Below are positions 17,572-27,700 of a stretch of DNA of 64,000 nucleotides, in pieces. Below the pieces are notes generated by a model. The model had not been told where the DNA came from and did not search any database. It saw only the letters and a list, made by a program, of their open reading frames with translations. The position numbers and the translations under genes were made by a program. Positions within the stretch are counted from its first letter, which is position 1, and every line of letters starts with the position of its first letter. The stretch lies in assembly GCA_963784195.1 (NCBI GenBank), contig CAWARA010000015.1, forward strand, positions 186,001 through 250,000. The letters run 5' to 3'. The DNA is from CAVQAH01 sp963784195 (GTDB lineage Bacteria > Acidobacteriota > Vicinamibacteria > Vicinamibacterales > 2-12-FULL-66-21).

Positions 17572-19026
17572 TCAGCGTCCGGCCGCGGAGCCCGTGCCTT
17601 TCCAGCCGACAGCCTCCATCACCAGCCCGAGCGCCGTATTCGTTGCGCGCCGCGCGGGACCCTGACCTCGCATGTGTCCCATGCGCACGATCACCAGATC
17701 GTGCGTCGGCACGATCCACGTGTTCTGTCCGCCCGCGCCGGCCGCCAGATAGGTCTCCGGTGGCAGGTTCCAGTTGTTGATGCGGTTCAACCAGAAGAAC
17801 CCTCCATACTCCGGACGCTTCCATGCCGGCGCTGGCGTGCTGACGAAGGTGGACCAGCCTTCCGGCAGAATGCGTTGGCCCTGCCACATGCCGTCCTGCA
17901 GATAAAGCATGCCGATCCGCGCCCAGTTCCTCGCCGTTCCGTAGTCGTATCCCGATATCAGGAAGTTGCCGTAAGGATCGGTCTCGAGGACCTGTTTCCG
18001 GATGCCGATGCGATCGAAGAGCGCGCGCTGCGGCCACGTGAGGATGTTGTCGCCGCGTTTGGTGACGGCGAGTTTGGTGAGGTACGCGATCGTCAGCGGG
18101 TCGCTGTTGCGGTAGCGGCCGTCCGTGTTGGCCGGGTACTCCACCGGACGCGTGATCGAATAGTCGAACGCGTCGATGCCACCCGTGTAGATGTAATAGT
18201 GATCGGGATACGTGTCGTTGGAGCCCGGCTCCTGGTTGCCGAGGAACTTGAGGCCAGCGCTCATGCGCAGCAGATCGATATGCCGAATCGTGCCTCGCGG
18301 ATCGCCGGGCCGTCGCCACAGTGGCACCTGCGCCGGTTGTTCGAGGGTGTAGGTTCCATCCTTGACCAGCAACGCGAACATCGTGGCCGCCAGGCTTTTT
18401 CCCATCGACCAGCTCTCGAGCTGCGTGTCGCGGGTGATACCGGGTGCGTAACGCTCGGCGACGATCCGGCCCTTGTGGACGACGAGGAAGGCAGCTGTCA
18501 ATGCCGCCGGATCGGCGAATGCGGCATCGGTGGCCGCATCCAGCTTGGCGCGATCGACGCCGGCAGGAAACGGCGACGTATCCTCGCGATCGCCCATCGG
18601 CCACGCCTGAGTACTGGCGTCAGGCAGTTGCGACTTCACCGCGACCGGCTTGAAGTGGATGCCAGGCTTCTCGGGATTCTGGATGATGCAGCCCTGATCC
18701 CCGTAATATCGCGCTTCGCGCGTGACGTTGCCGAACGACGTGCGCGCCAGTTTCGCGTCGCGATCGATCGTCCATTTAACCTGTTCCTGTTCCGCGCGCG
18801 GCATGAAGAAGTAGGCGCTGCCGCGAGCGACGTCCTCGGGCGTCCTGCCGGATACAAAGACACCCGAACACAGAATCTTCGCGAAGCCTGCGAGGCCGTT
18901 CTCGGTGTGTGTGCCTCTGGGGCCCGGAATGGGCTGGGCTTCCTGAGCGCGAAGCTGGGGGAAGCCAACGGCGATGGCGCTGGCCGCGAGAAGCAGGGCG
19001 AGTAAGAAGCGAGGTCGGGCATGCAT
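17572..19026 (-). CDS. Secreted serine hydrolase of the beta-lactamase/esterase family
   Basis: From ATG 19026 (MHARPRFLLALLLAASAIAV) the protein is 484 residues with a signal peptide ending near LRAQ. Class C-type active-site elements are visible: SMGKS (SxxK nucleophile), YRNSD (YxN), and GAGGQNT in the place of the KTG box. The region around LLRMSAGLKF is also typical. These enzymes hydrolyse beta-lactams, esters or D-amino acid peptides; nothing here separates these, and environmental members are mostly esterases or peptidases. A METRD start five codons upstream is possible. Confidence 0.85.
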   Translation of the reverse strand: MHARPRFLLALLLAASAIAVGFPQLRAQEAQPIPGPRGTHTENGLAGFAKILCSGVFVSGRTPEDVARGSAYFFMPRAEQEQVKWTIDRDAKLARTSFGNVTREARYYGDQGCIIQNPEKPGIHFKPVAVKSQLPDASTQAWPMGDREDTSPFPAGVDRAKLDAATDAAFADPAALTAAFLVVHKGRIVAERYAPGITRDTQLESWSMGKSLAATMFALLVKDGTYTLEQPAQVPLWRRPGDPRGTIRHIDLLRMSAGLKFLGNQEPGSNDTYPDHYYIYTGGIDAFDYSITRPVEYPANTDGRYRNSDPLTIAYLTKLAVTKRGDNILTWPQRALFDRIGIRKQVLETDPYGNFLISGYDYGTARNWARIGMLYLQDGMWQGQRILPEGWSTFVSTPAPAWKRPEYGGFFWLNRINNWNLPPETYLAAGAGGQNTWIVPTHDLVIVRMGHMRGQGPARRATNTALGLVMEAVGWKGTGSAAGR

Positions 19027-19134
19027 ATCGCGTGTCTCCAATCCGCGGCAATTGTTGCACGCCTGGCAATATGGCAGGAATAGGTGCGATTATCAGGGCC
19101 ATCTCGGACCAACGTAGCAAAGGGAGGGGTCTAA

Positions 19135-20214
19135 GTGCCGACTCGAAGAGACGTCGTTGGGATGCTGATGGCCACCGCGGCAGGTACATTCGTGAGAGGG
19201 CCAGGCAACGCCGTCGGTGGCGTCGTTCAGCCTCAGCACGACCGGCGCCGGGTGGTGATCGGTGGCCGTGCGATCAGAGTGATCGACATGCACGCGCATT
19301 GCGTGATCCCGGTGACGGACATCGTCCAGGGCACGCCGCTGGCCAGCAGCGGGGGCGGACGAGGCGGCAGCATCCTCGGTCCCGAACGGCTGCAGCTCAT
19401 GGACCAGCAGGGTGTGGACGTCCAGGCCCTCAGCATCAACGGCTACTGGTGGTACGCGGCCGATCTGGAGCTGGCGCGCCGGATTGTTCGCGCGCAGAAC
19501 GAGGGGCTCGCCAAGTGGGTCGCGAAACATCCCGATCGGTTCGTGGCTCTGGCGTCCGTCGCGCTGCAGCATCCGGAGCTGGCGGCCGAACAGCTGGAAG
19601 ATGGCGTCAAGCGGCTCGGTCTGCGTGGAGTGTCCATCGGAGGGCACGTGAACGGCGAGGATCTCTCGTTGCCGAAGTACGACCCGTTCTGGTCGAAGGC
19701 GGCCGAGCTCGGCGCGCTCGTGTTCATGCATCCTGGTGGCGCGACGAATCTGATCAAGGAGGGCGCGTTGCGGGGTCGGGGCGACCTTGGCAACATCATC
19801 GGCAATCCGCTCGAGACGACGTACTTCCTGACACGGCTGATCGTCGACGGGATTCTGGACAAGTTCCCCGCTCTCCGCGTCTGCGGCGCGCACGCGGGCG
19901 GATACCTGCCGTCGTACCTCGGCCGGACTGAAGCGGCGTGTGTGGTTCGCAGCGACGCGAACTGCGCCAACAAGAAGAAACCGAGCGAGTACCTCAGGTC
20001 ACAGATTTTCATCGACACGATGGTCTTCTCACAGGCAGGACTTCGCCACCTGGTGGCGGAGCTGGGCATCGGGCAGATCGTCTACGGCACGGACGTTCCG
20101 TTCAACTGGCCCGTGACCGTGGACCTGGTGCTCGAGGCACCGTTCCTCGATGACGCCGGCAAGGAAGCGATCCTGAGCGGGAATCTCAAGAGGTTGCTCC
20201 GAATCGATCTGTAG
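19135..20214 (+). CDS. ACMSD-like amidohydrolase (amidohydrolase 2 family)
   Basis: The 359-residue protein starts at GTG 19135 with a twin-arginine leader, PTRRDVVGMLMATAAGTF, so it is probably exported folded. Metal-binding residues follow the ACMSD pattern: DMHAH, FMHPGG, GAHAGGYLPSYLGR and GTDVPFNW. The central VSIGGHVNGEDLSLPKYDPF segment is typical of the family. Relatives decarboxylate or hydrolyse aromatic acids using zinc; the substrate here is unknown. Unlike the YtcJ-like protein at 9297 its RR motif is intact. Confidence 0.85.
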   Translation: MPTRRDVVGMLMATAAGTFVRGPGNAVGGVVQPQHDRRRVVIGGRAIRVIDMHAHCVIPVTDIVQGTPLASSGGGRGGSILGPERLQLMDQQGVDVQALSINGYWWYAADLELARRIVRAQNEGLAKWVAKHPDRFVALASVALQHPELAAEQLEDGVKRLGLRGVSIGGHVNGEDLSLPKYDPFWSKAAELGALVFMHPGGATNLIKEGALRGRGDLGNIIGNPLETTYFLTRLIVDGILDKFPALRVCGAHAGGYLPSYLGRTEAACVVRSDANCANKKKPSEYLRSQIFIDTMVFSQAGLRHLVAELGIGQIVYGTDVPFNWPVTVDLVLEAPFLDDAGKEAILSGNLKRLLRIDL

Positions 20215-20233
20215 CGCGTTCCCGCAGCCACGA

Positions 20234-21028
20234 ATGATGATGACGCTCCTTCTGTACTTCTCGCTCACCTTCATCATCAGCTGGGTCTTCTTCGTCGGCG
20301 CGGCAATGCTCTCCGGCCCCCTTGCCTTCCCAGTTCGCTTGATCGGTGTCTTTGCGCCGGCACTTGTCGCGTTGGCTCTGATCGCACGCGCTGAGGGCTC
20401 GGCCGGCGTCGCGAGGTTGCTCAATCGAATCGTCGTGTGGCCAGAGGCGGCGCGTTGGTATGCCTTCGCGCTGGGATTCATGATCGCGATCAAACTGACC
20501 GCGGCTGTCCTGCATCGCGTCATGACTGGCGCCTGGCCTACATTCGGAAATGACGCGCTGGTTCTCATGCTGGCCGTCACGATTGTGTCAACGCCGGTGC
20601 AGGCAGGAGAGGAGATTGGGTGGCGCGGCTACGCGCTGCCTCGCCTGGCTGCTCGTTTCGGTCTTGCTCCCGCCAGCATCGTTCTGGGCGTGATCTGGGC
20701 GGTGTGGCACCTGCCGTTCTTCGTCATGCCGGGAGGCGACACGTATCGGCAGTCCTTTCCTGCGTACCTGACGAGTGTCACGGCACTGTCCGTCGCGCTG
20801 TCCTTTCTTTACTGGCGAACGAACGGAAGCTTGCTGATGACGATGCTGATGCATGCAGCCATCAACAATACGAAGGACATCGTGCCATCGCAGTCGGCCG
20901 GTGGCATGACACCGTTCACCCTGACCGCGTCCCTGATGACGTGGCTCACGGCAGCGATCCTCTGGATCTGCGCGATATACTTTCTCGTTCGAATGCGCGC
21001 AGCAACGCTGCCGGCTGAAAATGCCTGA
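20234..21028 (+). CDS. CPBP-family intramembrane metalloprotease
   Basis: The 264-residue polytopic protein has the three CPBP/Abi motifs: EEIGWRGYALPRL (EExxxR), VIWAVWHLPFFV (second metal His) and LMHAAINNTKD. About eight hydrophobic segments are seen. Members resemble CAAX prenyl endopeptidases and may cleave membrane peptides or process bacteriocin-related peptides. The gene overlaps by eight bases with the following ICMT-like gene; that pairing of CAAX-type protease and ICMT-type methyltransferase echoes eukaryotic CAAX processing, but this is only suggestive. Confidence 0.88.
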   Translation: MMMTLLLYFSLTFIISWVFFVGAAMLSGPLAFPVRLIGVFAPALVALALIARAEGSAGVARLLNRIVVWPEAARWYAFALGFMIAIKLTAAVLHRVMTGAWPTFGNDALVLMLAVTIVSTPVQAGEEIGWRGYALPRLAARFGLAPASIVLGVIWAVWHLPFFVMPGGDTYRQSFPAYLTSVTALSVALSFLYWRTNGSLLMTMLMHAAINNTKDIVPSQSAGGMTPFTLTASLMTWLTAAILWICAIYFLVRMRAATLPAENA

Positions 21029-21531
21029 CACCGTGAGCGTGTGGACGTGGCTGTGGCTGAGCCTGCGTAGCCTGCTGTGGATGCTCCTGCTCCCAGGGCT
21101 TCTTCGCTGCCTACGTTCCCTGGCGATTCTTTGGTCTCGCCAGCGTGCGCGATCTCTCCGGCGTGGTGCCCATCATTGGTCTGCTGTGTATCGGTGCCGG
21201 GACGTGTCTTCTGCTGGCGTGTATCTTTGAATTCGCGCGAAGCGGACGAGGCACGCTCTCCCCGATGGATCCTCCACGTCACCTGGTCGTGCGAGGCTTG
21301 TACAGGTACGTGAGGAATCCGATGTATCTCAGTGTCACCCTCATCGTGCTCGGGGAGGCGATACTGATGCGATCGATTCCACTCGCCGTGTACTGGGCGA
21401 TCTGGTTTCTCTGCGCCAATATGTTTGTCATCGGTTACGAGGAGCCCTGGCTTCGTGAGAACTTCGGCGCCTCGTACGATCAATACGCACGACGCGTTGG
21501 ACGTTGGATTCCGGCGTTTCGATCGAAGTGA
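21021..21531 (+). pseudogene. Isoprenylcysteine carboxyl methyltransferase-like protein, +1 frameshift
   Basis: ATG 21021 overlaps the CPBP stop. The first frame (MPDTVSVWTWLWLSLRSLLW) runs to about 21100, where an extra C in CCAGGGCTTCTTC moves the frame; the product then continues FFAAYVPWRFFGLASVRDLS, LVVRGLYRYVRNPMYLSVTL and GYEEPWLRENFGASYDQYAR to 21531. Restored, it is 169 residues with the complete family signature. An assembly error is likely because the two parts join exactly. It is the third ICMT-like protein in the window. Confidence 0.8.
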
Positions 21532-21543
21532 TGGAGGATCGAG

Positions 21544-22128
21544 TTGACATCCCCAGACGTCCGAACCATGACAGCAGCCGAAGAGCGATTAGCCGTCGAC
21601 ACCATTGTTCTGGCGTTCGCCGCGGATCCGATGGCCCGCTGGAGCTGGCCGGATGCTCATCAGTATCTCGAAGGGATGGCGAAGCTGGCCCGTGCCTTCG
21701 GGAGCAACGCTTTTCATCATGAAGGAGCGCACTGCACGAATGGCTACGCGGGCGCCGCGTTATGGCTGGCGCCTGGTGTCCATCCCGACGAGGAAGCGCT
21801 CGAGGCGGTCGTGGCGACCACTGTGACGGGCGCGATCCGCGATGAAATGGCTGCCGTCTTCGAACGGATGGCAAAGCATCACCCCGTCGAGCCGCATTGG
21901 TACCTGCCATTAATCGGCGTGGACCCCATATATCAGGGCAAGGGCCACGGCGATGCGCTGATGGCATACGCGCTGCAGCGGTGCGACCGCGATCATCTGC
22001 CCGCGTATCTCGAGTCGACCAATCCGCGGAACATCTCCCTCTACAAGCGGCATGGGTTCGAAGCGCTCGGAACGATCCAGGTGGGTTCGTCGCCATCGCT
22101 GGTGCCGATGCTGCGGCGCGCGCGCTAG
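21544..22128 (+). CDS. GNAT family N-acetyltransferase
   Basis: A TTG start at 21544 is preferred because GGAGG at 21533 lies six bases upstream; ATG 21568 is the alternative. The 194-residue product has the acetyl-CoA loop region YLPLIGVDPIYQGKGHGDAL and the later YLESTNPRNISLYKRHGFEA, both standard for GNAT proteins. The acceptor is unknown. The stop codon (22126-22128) lies inside the left arm of the 22125-22290 hairpin element. Confidence 0.85.
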   Translation: MTSPDVRTMTAAEERLAVDTIVLAFAADPMARWSWPDAHQYLEGMAKLARAFGSNAFHHEGAHCTNGYAGAALWLAPGVHPDEEALEAVVATTVTGAIRDEMAAVFERMAKHHPVEPHWYLPLIGVDPIYQGKGHGDALMAYALQRCDRDHLPAYLESTNPRNISLYKRHGFEALGTIQVGSSPSLVPMLRRAR

Positions 22129-22290
22129 TGGCCCGTCCACGCTGAAGAAGGACCACCTCGCGGGCGGGGCGTCCCGCCTGGCGGCGTTGCTCATCGCTCA
22201 CATATGCCCAATATGCTCGCTCTTCGCGCCTAGCCAGCCGGGCGCCGCGCTCCGCGATCTGGTCCTTCTTCAGCGTGGACGGGCCACTAG
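22125..22290. repeat. 166-bp nearly palindromic hairpin element (MITE-like)
   Basis: The outer arms are a perfect 31-base inverted repeat: 22125-22155 (begins CTAGTGGCCCGTCCACGCTG) and 22260-22290. The 104 bases between are themselves imperfectly palindromic, around CTCATCGCTCACATATG and CAATATGCTCGCTCTTC. The element fills exactly the gap between the GNAT and methyltransferase genes and supplies the GNAT stop codon. No ORF is inside. It may be a non-autonomous mobile element or a strong bidirectional terminator. Confidence 0.85.
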
Positions 22291-22308
22291 GTCACTTTGG
22301 CGCGTACA

Positions 22309-23109
22309 ATGGAGCGATTGGAAAGAACACAAGTCGACTCCGGACGCGAACGTCGCTTCGTCTTTGACGAGGTCGCCGATGTCTACGCACGCGCGAGGCC
22401 CAGCTACCCGGCGGCGCTGATCGACGACGTCATCCGCGAGGCCAAACTGCGCCCAGGATCCAGAATCCTGGAGCTCGGATCGGGACCTGGTAACGCGACG
22501 GTCCTGTTCTCGGGCCGCGGGTTCCAGATCGTGTGTCTGGAGCCCGGCGGGCGGCTGGCCGCGTTGGCCCGGCGGCGAGTGGCGGCCAACCACGATACCC
22601 GGATCATCGCCACGACATTCGAGAACTGGCAGATTGGCACCGAGCGTTTTGCGCTCGTCTTCGCCGCCCAATCGTTTCATTGGATGGACCCGGCGACTCG
22701 ATTCTCGAAGGCCGCTCAGGCACTCGAACCCGACGGCGCGCTCGCCGTCTTCGCGAATCGGGCGCTGCGAGGGACCGGTGCGATCGACCTCAGAATTCAG
22801 GAGGTCTACGAAGCGCATGCGCCGCACCTGGGCAGTGAAAGCCGCAGCCGGAACACGCGCGAGCATTTTCTCGAGTTGTTCGCCGACGCGCCGGAATTCA
22901 GAATGGCGGACTGCCACGAGTACCCGTGGCACGCCGAATATACCGCTGCTGAATACACGGACCTGGCCCAGACGCACTCGGATCACCGGATACTGCCGGC
23001 GTCACAACTGCGCGCGGTGCTGGACGGCACGCGCGCGGCAATCGAAGAGGGCGGCGGCACTTACGGCGTGGACTACCTGGCTGTCCTGTGCGTGGCGCAT
23101 CGGATCTAA
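22309..23109 (+). CDS. Class I SAM-dependent methyltransferase
   Basis: From ATG 22309 the protein is 266 residues. Motif I is LELGSGPGNATVLF, followed by VCLEPGGRLAALARRR, and FALVFAAQSFHWMDP, a signature of the trans-aconitate/UbiE-like small-molecule methyltransferases. FVFDEVADVYARARPSYP near the N-terminus is also characteristic. The acceptor is unknown. The gene begins 18 bases after the hairpin element. A relic of an alpha/beta hydrolase follows its stop. Confidence 0.9.
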   Translation: MERLERTQVDSGRERRFVFDEVADVYARARPSYPAALIDDVIREAKLRPGSRILELGSGPGNATVLFSGRGFQIVCLEPGGRLAALARRRVAANHDTRIIATTFENWQIGTERFALVFAAQSFHWMDPATRFSKAAQALEPDGALAVFANRALRGTGAIDLRIQEVYEAHAPHLGSESRSRNTREHFLELFADAPEFRMADCHEYPWHAEYTAAEYTDLAQTHSDHRILPASQLRAVLDGTRAAIEEGGGTYGVDYLAVLCVAHRI

Positions 23110-23250
23110 TCACTGTTGCTCGAATGGTTGCCCCACGCTGAAGCTTTTGAACTGCCGGATGCCGGGCACCTGTTGCATCTGCAGAATACGAAAGGACTGG
23201 CGGACGGCCTCGTCGCGTTCCTGGCGCGCCATCCTGTGGCGTGCCGTCAA
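23110..23250 (+). pseudogene. Relic: C-terminal end of an alpha/beta hydrolase
   Basis: Right after the methyltransferase stop, one frame reads LLEWLPHAEAFELPDAGHLL then HLQNTKGLADGLVAFLARHP. This is the typical last strand and helix of an alpha/beta hydrolase, including the catalytic His of GHLLH. There is no start codon and no upstream part, so only the 3' tail remains. The frame then runs on as noise to 23325. Confidence 0.6.
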
Positions 23251-23278
23251 CACGGAGGGAAGACCGGAGGATCCTGCT

Positions 23279-23656
23279 GTGAAAGAAGCGTTCATCAAAC
23301 ATGGAGCCAGCCGCGTGACCGATGACGATTTCAGGAAGGTGACCGAGCAGGCTGACGATATCAAACAGAAGTTTGCCGCCGGCGGGCCGCTCAGCCGCTT
23401 CTATCTGGACGGCAAGCTGCTGCTGGCCATGGTGGGGGACTACTACCGCGGCACGTATCGCTCGGTGCCTTACTGGGCCATCGCCGCCGTGGTGTTTGCC
23501 CTGCTCTATGTCCTGAATCCGTTCGACATCGTTCCCGACGTCGTCCCGCTGCTCGGATTCGTCGACGACGCCGCGCTGATGGGCGTGTGTCTGAGCATGA
23601 TCGAGCAACAGTTGTACCAATACAAAGGATGGAAGGAATCGAGGAAGGAAGGATGA
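23279..23656 (+). CDS. DUF1232 (YkvA-like) membrane protein
   Basis: GGAGG at 23266 lies eight bases before GTG 23279, fixing the start. The 125-residue product has a soluble lead (DDFRKVTEQADDIKQKFAAG) and the DUF1232 core RSVPYWAIAAVVFALLYVLN, then PFDIVPDVVPLLGFVDDAAL. DUF1232 proteins are small membrane proteins of unknown function. Its stop overlaps the ATG of the acetamidase gene (ATGA), so the two may be co-translated. Confidence 0.85.
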   Translation: MKEAFIKHGASRVTDDDFRKVTEQADDIKQKFAAGGPLSRFYLDGKLLLAMVGDYYRGTYRSVPYWAIAAVVFALLYVLNPFDIVPDVVPLLGFVDDAALMGVCLSMIEQQLYQYKGWKESRKEG

Positions 23657-24689
23657 GGAGCGCGCGCATGTATCGGACCGTTACGATCGCCGCAGCCGTT
23701 CATTGCGGCTGGGGCGCTCGGCCTCGCTCAGGCGCCGCGAACGCACCGTCTGCAGGCCACGCCGGCGACGATCTCGTACGGCTATTACTGGCACGAAGCG
23801 GCTCCCGTCCTTCGCATTGCATCGGGCGACATCATCGACGTCGATACGCTGCTCACGAACACGCCCAACCGGCTCGAGGCCTCGGGCGTGCCGCCCGACC
23901 AGATTCAACAGTCGCTCAGAACCATTGTCTCGGAAGTGACCGGCGACCGGCGAGGCCCCGGCGGCCACATCCTGACCGGTCCGGTGTTCATCGAAGGCGC
24001 CGAGCCAGGCGATGCGCTCGAGGTCAAGGTCCTGTCGATCGATCTGGCAATCGACTACGGCTACAACGGGTGCAGCGGGTTCATACCGTCGAACTGCGAC
24101 AAATCGGTTCCCCAGAAAATCTTCAAGCTGGACTCGAAGCGGATGACGTCCGAGTTCAAGCCGGGCATCGTCATCCCGCTGAAGCCGTTCTTCGGAAGCA
24201 TGGGCGTGGCGCCTGCGTCAGAGCTCGGACGCGTCAGCAGCAACCCGCCTGGGAGACATGCCGGGAATCTCGACAACCGGCTGCTGGTCGCCGGAAGCAC
24301 GCTCTTACATCCCCGTGTTCGTCCCTGGCGCGTTGTTCAGCGTGGGCGACGGTCATGCCGCGCAGGGCGATGGCGAGGTCGATCAGACCGCGATCGAAAC
24401 GTCGCTGCGCGGAAAGCTGCAGCTGACCGTCCGGAAGGGCATGACGCTCACGTGGCCCCGCGCGGAGACCGCGACCGACTACATCGCCATGGCCACCGAC
24501 GAGGATCTGAAGGTGGCGACGACGGTCGCGATCCAGGAGATGGTCGACTTCCTCGCAGCGTCAAAGAACATGACGAAACATGAGGCGTATCAGCTGGTCA
24601 GCATCGCCGGGCACGTAGCGATCACGCAGCTGGTCGATCGGCCGGTCTACGGCGTCCACGTCACCATGGCCAAGAGCATTTTCAAGTAG
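23653..24689 (+). pseudogene. Secreted acetamidase/formamidase-family protein, two +1 frameshifts
   Basis: The restored protein begins with a signal peptide (MYRTVTIAAA, then after a break near 23697 AAGALGLAQAPRTHRL), continues ATPATISYGYYWHEAAPVLR, GGHILTGPVFIEGAEPGDAL, GFIPSNCDKSVPQKIFK and HAGNLDNRLLVAGSTL. A second extra base near 24303 (CTCTTAC for CTCTAC) leads to YIPVFVPGALFSVGDGHAAQ GDGEVDQTAIE. This is the FmdA/AmdA fold, which hydrolyses formamide or short amides; a secreted form is typical in acidobacterial genomes. Both breaks are single added bases, so an assembly fault is likely. Confidence 0.8.
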
Positions 24690-24697
24690 TCTGCGCA

Positions 24698-24703
24698 TAC
24701 AAT
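24698..24703 (+). promoter_or_regulatory. -10-like box TACAAT close to a start codon
   Basis: TACAAT ends eight bases before ATG 24712 of the M14 peptidase gene. There is no Shine-Dalgarno sequence in between, so transcription may begin at or near the start codon. No convincing -35 was found. Confidence 0.4.
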
Positions 24704-24711
24704 CCATTTTC

Positions 24712-27700
24712 ATGACTCAACGAGTCCGCGCTATTCCCTCCATTCTCATAACGTTTTTCGTTCTCGGTCTTGTGCCGCTCGCCGGACAGCCGGCGCGGCA
24801 AAACGGCAGCCGCCCGTCCGAGACCGACCTGGCCAACGCGCGGCCCGGACGCGATCCGAACCAGCCGATCGACGAGGAGTACACGAAGAAGATCAAGCAA
24901 TACACGACCGAGACCTTCTTCCTTTCACCGCTCGTCGACTACATGCCGGCGTCGAAGACGGTGCCGACCCCGAAAGCGGTTCTCGGCGATATCGCGGGCG
25001 CGGAGGGAAAGCTTCCGTACACGAAAGAGATCTACGAATACATGCGGCTGCTCGCGAAGTCGACGCCGCGAGTGAAGGTCTACACGATTGGCACGTCCGA
25101 GGAAGGCCGCGAGATGCTGGCGGTTGCCGTGGCGTCGGAAGCGCTGATGGCGCGGCTGGACGAGAACAAGGCGGACCTCGCGAAGCTGGCCGATCCGCGC
25201 ACGCTGAAGATGGACGATACGGCGGCTGATGTGATTGCACGGCGCGCCGCGCCCGTCTATTACATCACCGGCACGATCCACTCGACCGAGGCGGGCGCGC
25301 CGACAGCGCTCATGGAGCTGGCGTACCGGCTGGCGGTCGACGACAGCGCCTACGTCCGCAATATCCGCGAGCGCGTCATCACGCTGATCACTCCGGTCGT
25401 CGAGCCTGACGGCCGGGACCGCGTCGTCGATGTCTACGAGTACCCGGAAGAAGAATCCGAAGAGCACGCCGATGAGCCCGGTTTATTGGGGGCACTACGT
25501 CGCGCACGACAACAACCGCGACGCGATGGCGCTGACGCTCAAGCTTTCGCAGAACATCCTGAACACCTACCTCGGTTGGAAAGCGCAGGTACTGCACGAT
25601 CTGCACGAGTCGGGATCGTTTCTCTACGACAACACGATCGGCAACGGTCCGTACAACGCGTGGCTCGACCCTCTCCTCACCAACGAGTGGCATCTGATCG
25701 GCTGGAACAACGTGAACGAGATGACGCGCATGGGGATGCCAGGCGTCTACGCGTGGGGCACTTTCGATACGTGGTCACCGGGGTACCTGATGTTCATGGC
25801 GGCCACGCACAATGGGATCAGCCGCTTGTACGAGACGTTCGGCAACAGCGGCAGCGCCGACACAGAAGAGCGGACCCTCTCGGACAACGAGACGTCACGC
25901 ACGTGGTTCCGGCAGAATCCGCCAATATCTCGCGAGTGCGCTGGTCGCTGCGGAACAACAACAACTACGAGATGACCGGGCTGCTGGTCTCGCTCAATCA
26001 TTTCGCGACCAACCGCGTGTACTTCCTCCGCAACTTCTACGAGAAGAGCAAGCGCTCCATCCTGAAGTCACGGGTCGAGGGTCCGGCTGCCTATGTATTC
26101 CCGGCCAACGATCCGCGTCCTGGCGCGCAGGCGGAGTTGCTGCGCGTGCTGCAGAAGCAGGCGGTCGAGATCTCGCGGGCGCCGGCGGCGTTCACGGTCA
26201 ACATGCCGTCGCGCCCTTCGGCGTCGGGGCGTGGCGGACGGGGCGGCCGCGGCGGTGGCGGCGACGGACAAGCGGACGGCAACAGCGGCGAGGCACCCGC
26301 GCCGGATCCCAAGACGACGACCCGTGAGTTTCCGGCTGGCAGCTATATCGTGCGCATGGATCAGCCCTATTCACGCATCGCCGACGCGCTGCTCGACTAT
26401 CAATACTGGGCGCCGAACGATCCGCAGACACGGCCCGTACGACGACACGGGCTGGACATTTCCCGAAGGCTTTGCGGTCCAGGCAGCGCGGGTCATGGAC
26501 GTCAAAGTGCTCGACGTGCCGGTCGAGCGCGTGGCCGTTGACGTGAAGGCGCCGAGCGGCGTAACGGGCCAGGGCGGCCTGTTCGCGATCAACCACAACG
26601 CGGACAACGCGCTCATCACGTTGCGATACCGACTCAAGGGCGCGGACATTCAGATGGCCGAGGAGCCATTCGAGGCGAACGGGACGAAGTTCGCACGCGG
26701 GTCGTTCATCATCAAGGGTGTCTCGCAGGGTGAGCTCGACAAGGCCGTGGGTGAGCTCGGACTGCGGGCGCACGCGCTGGCTGCCGCACCGAATGTCAAG
26801 GCCCACCCGGCTCGCGCCGCGCGCGTCGCGATCCTGCACTCGTGGACGAACACGCAGACGGAAGGCTGGTGGCGTCAGGCCTTCGACTTCAACGGGATCC
26901 CGTACCAGGTACATCGATCCGCAGACGATTCGGAATACGCCGGATTTGCGGGCGAAGTACGACGTCATCATCTTCGGTCCGGGAGGGAACCAGGGGGTCG
27001 TCACCGGTTTGCCGCTGTGGCGGACGCCGATCCCGTATCGCAATTCACCGGAGACCCCGAACATCGGCACGTGGGCGCAGACCGACGACACGCGCATCGG
27101 CATGGGGCTCGAAGGGGTGACGAACCTGCGCACGTTCATCGAAGCGGGCGGGGTGTACATCGGAGCGAACAGCTCTGCGGAGTTTGCGATCACCAACAAC
27201 TTCACCTACGGCGTCAGTGCGAACACGCCGAGCGCCGCAAGCCGCGTCGTCGGCTCGCTGCTGCGGACGAAGCTCGTCGATTCGGCGAGCCCGATCGTCT
27301 ACGGCGTTCCCGACAACCTCGCGATGTACAGCGACAACGGGAGCAGTTTCAGCGTCAGCGCGAATGTCGGCGGAGGCGGACGTGGTGGTGGGGGAGGTGG
27401 CGGAGGCGGTGGCGGCGGACGCGGCGGCGGCCGTGGAAGCCGTCCGACCGGACGCGGCACGCCCGACGATCCTGACATCGTGCAAGGACGCCCGGCGCTC
27501 GAAGGCACGAACCTCAGCCCGCTGCCAGAACCAGTCACTGTGCAGCCGTGGCAATACGCGCTGCCGACCGAGGAGCAGTTGAGGCGAAATCCTGCGACGC
27601 TGATTCCGCCGCAATTCCGCCCGCGTGTCGCCGTGCGTTTCGACGCGCAGAATTCGCTGCTCGTGTCCGGCCTGCTCGACGGCGGCGCCGACATCGCCCA

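Noticed and set aside
17674..19005. 443-residue plus-strand frame
   Set aside because: Antisense of the serine hydrolase, which has clear SxxK and YxN motifs.
27370..27445. Gly-rich run as evidence for a structural protein
   Set aside because: It is a low-complexity linker inside the M14 peptidase and the GC run is also a likely place for base errors.
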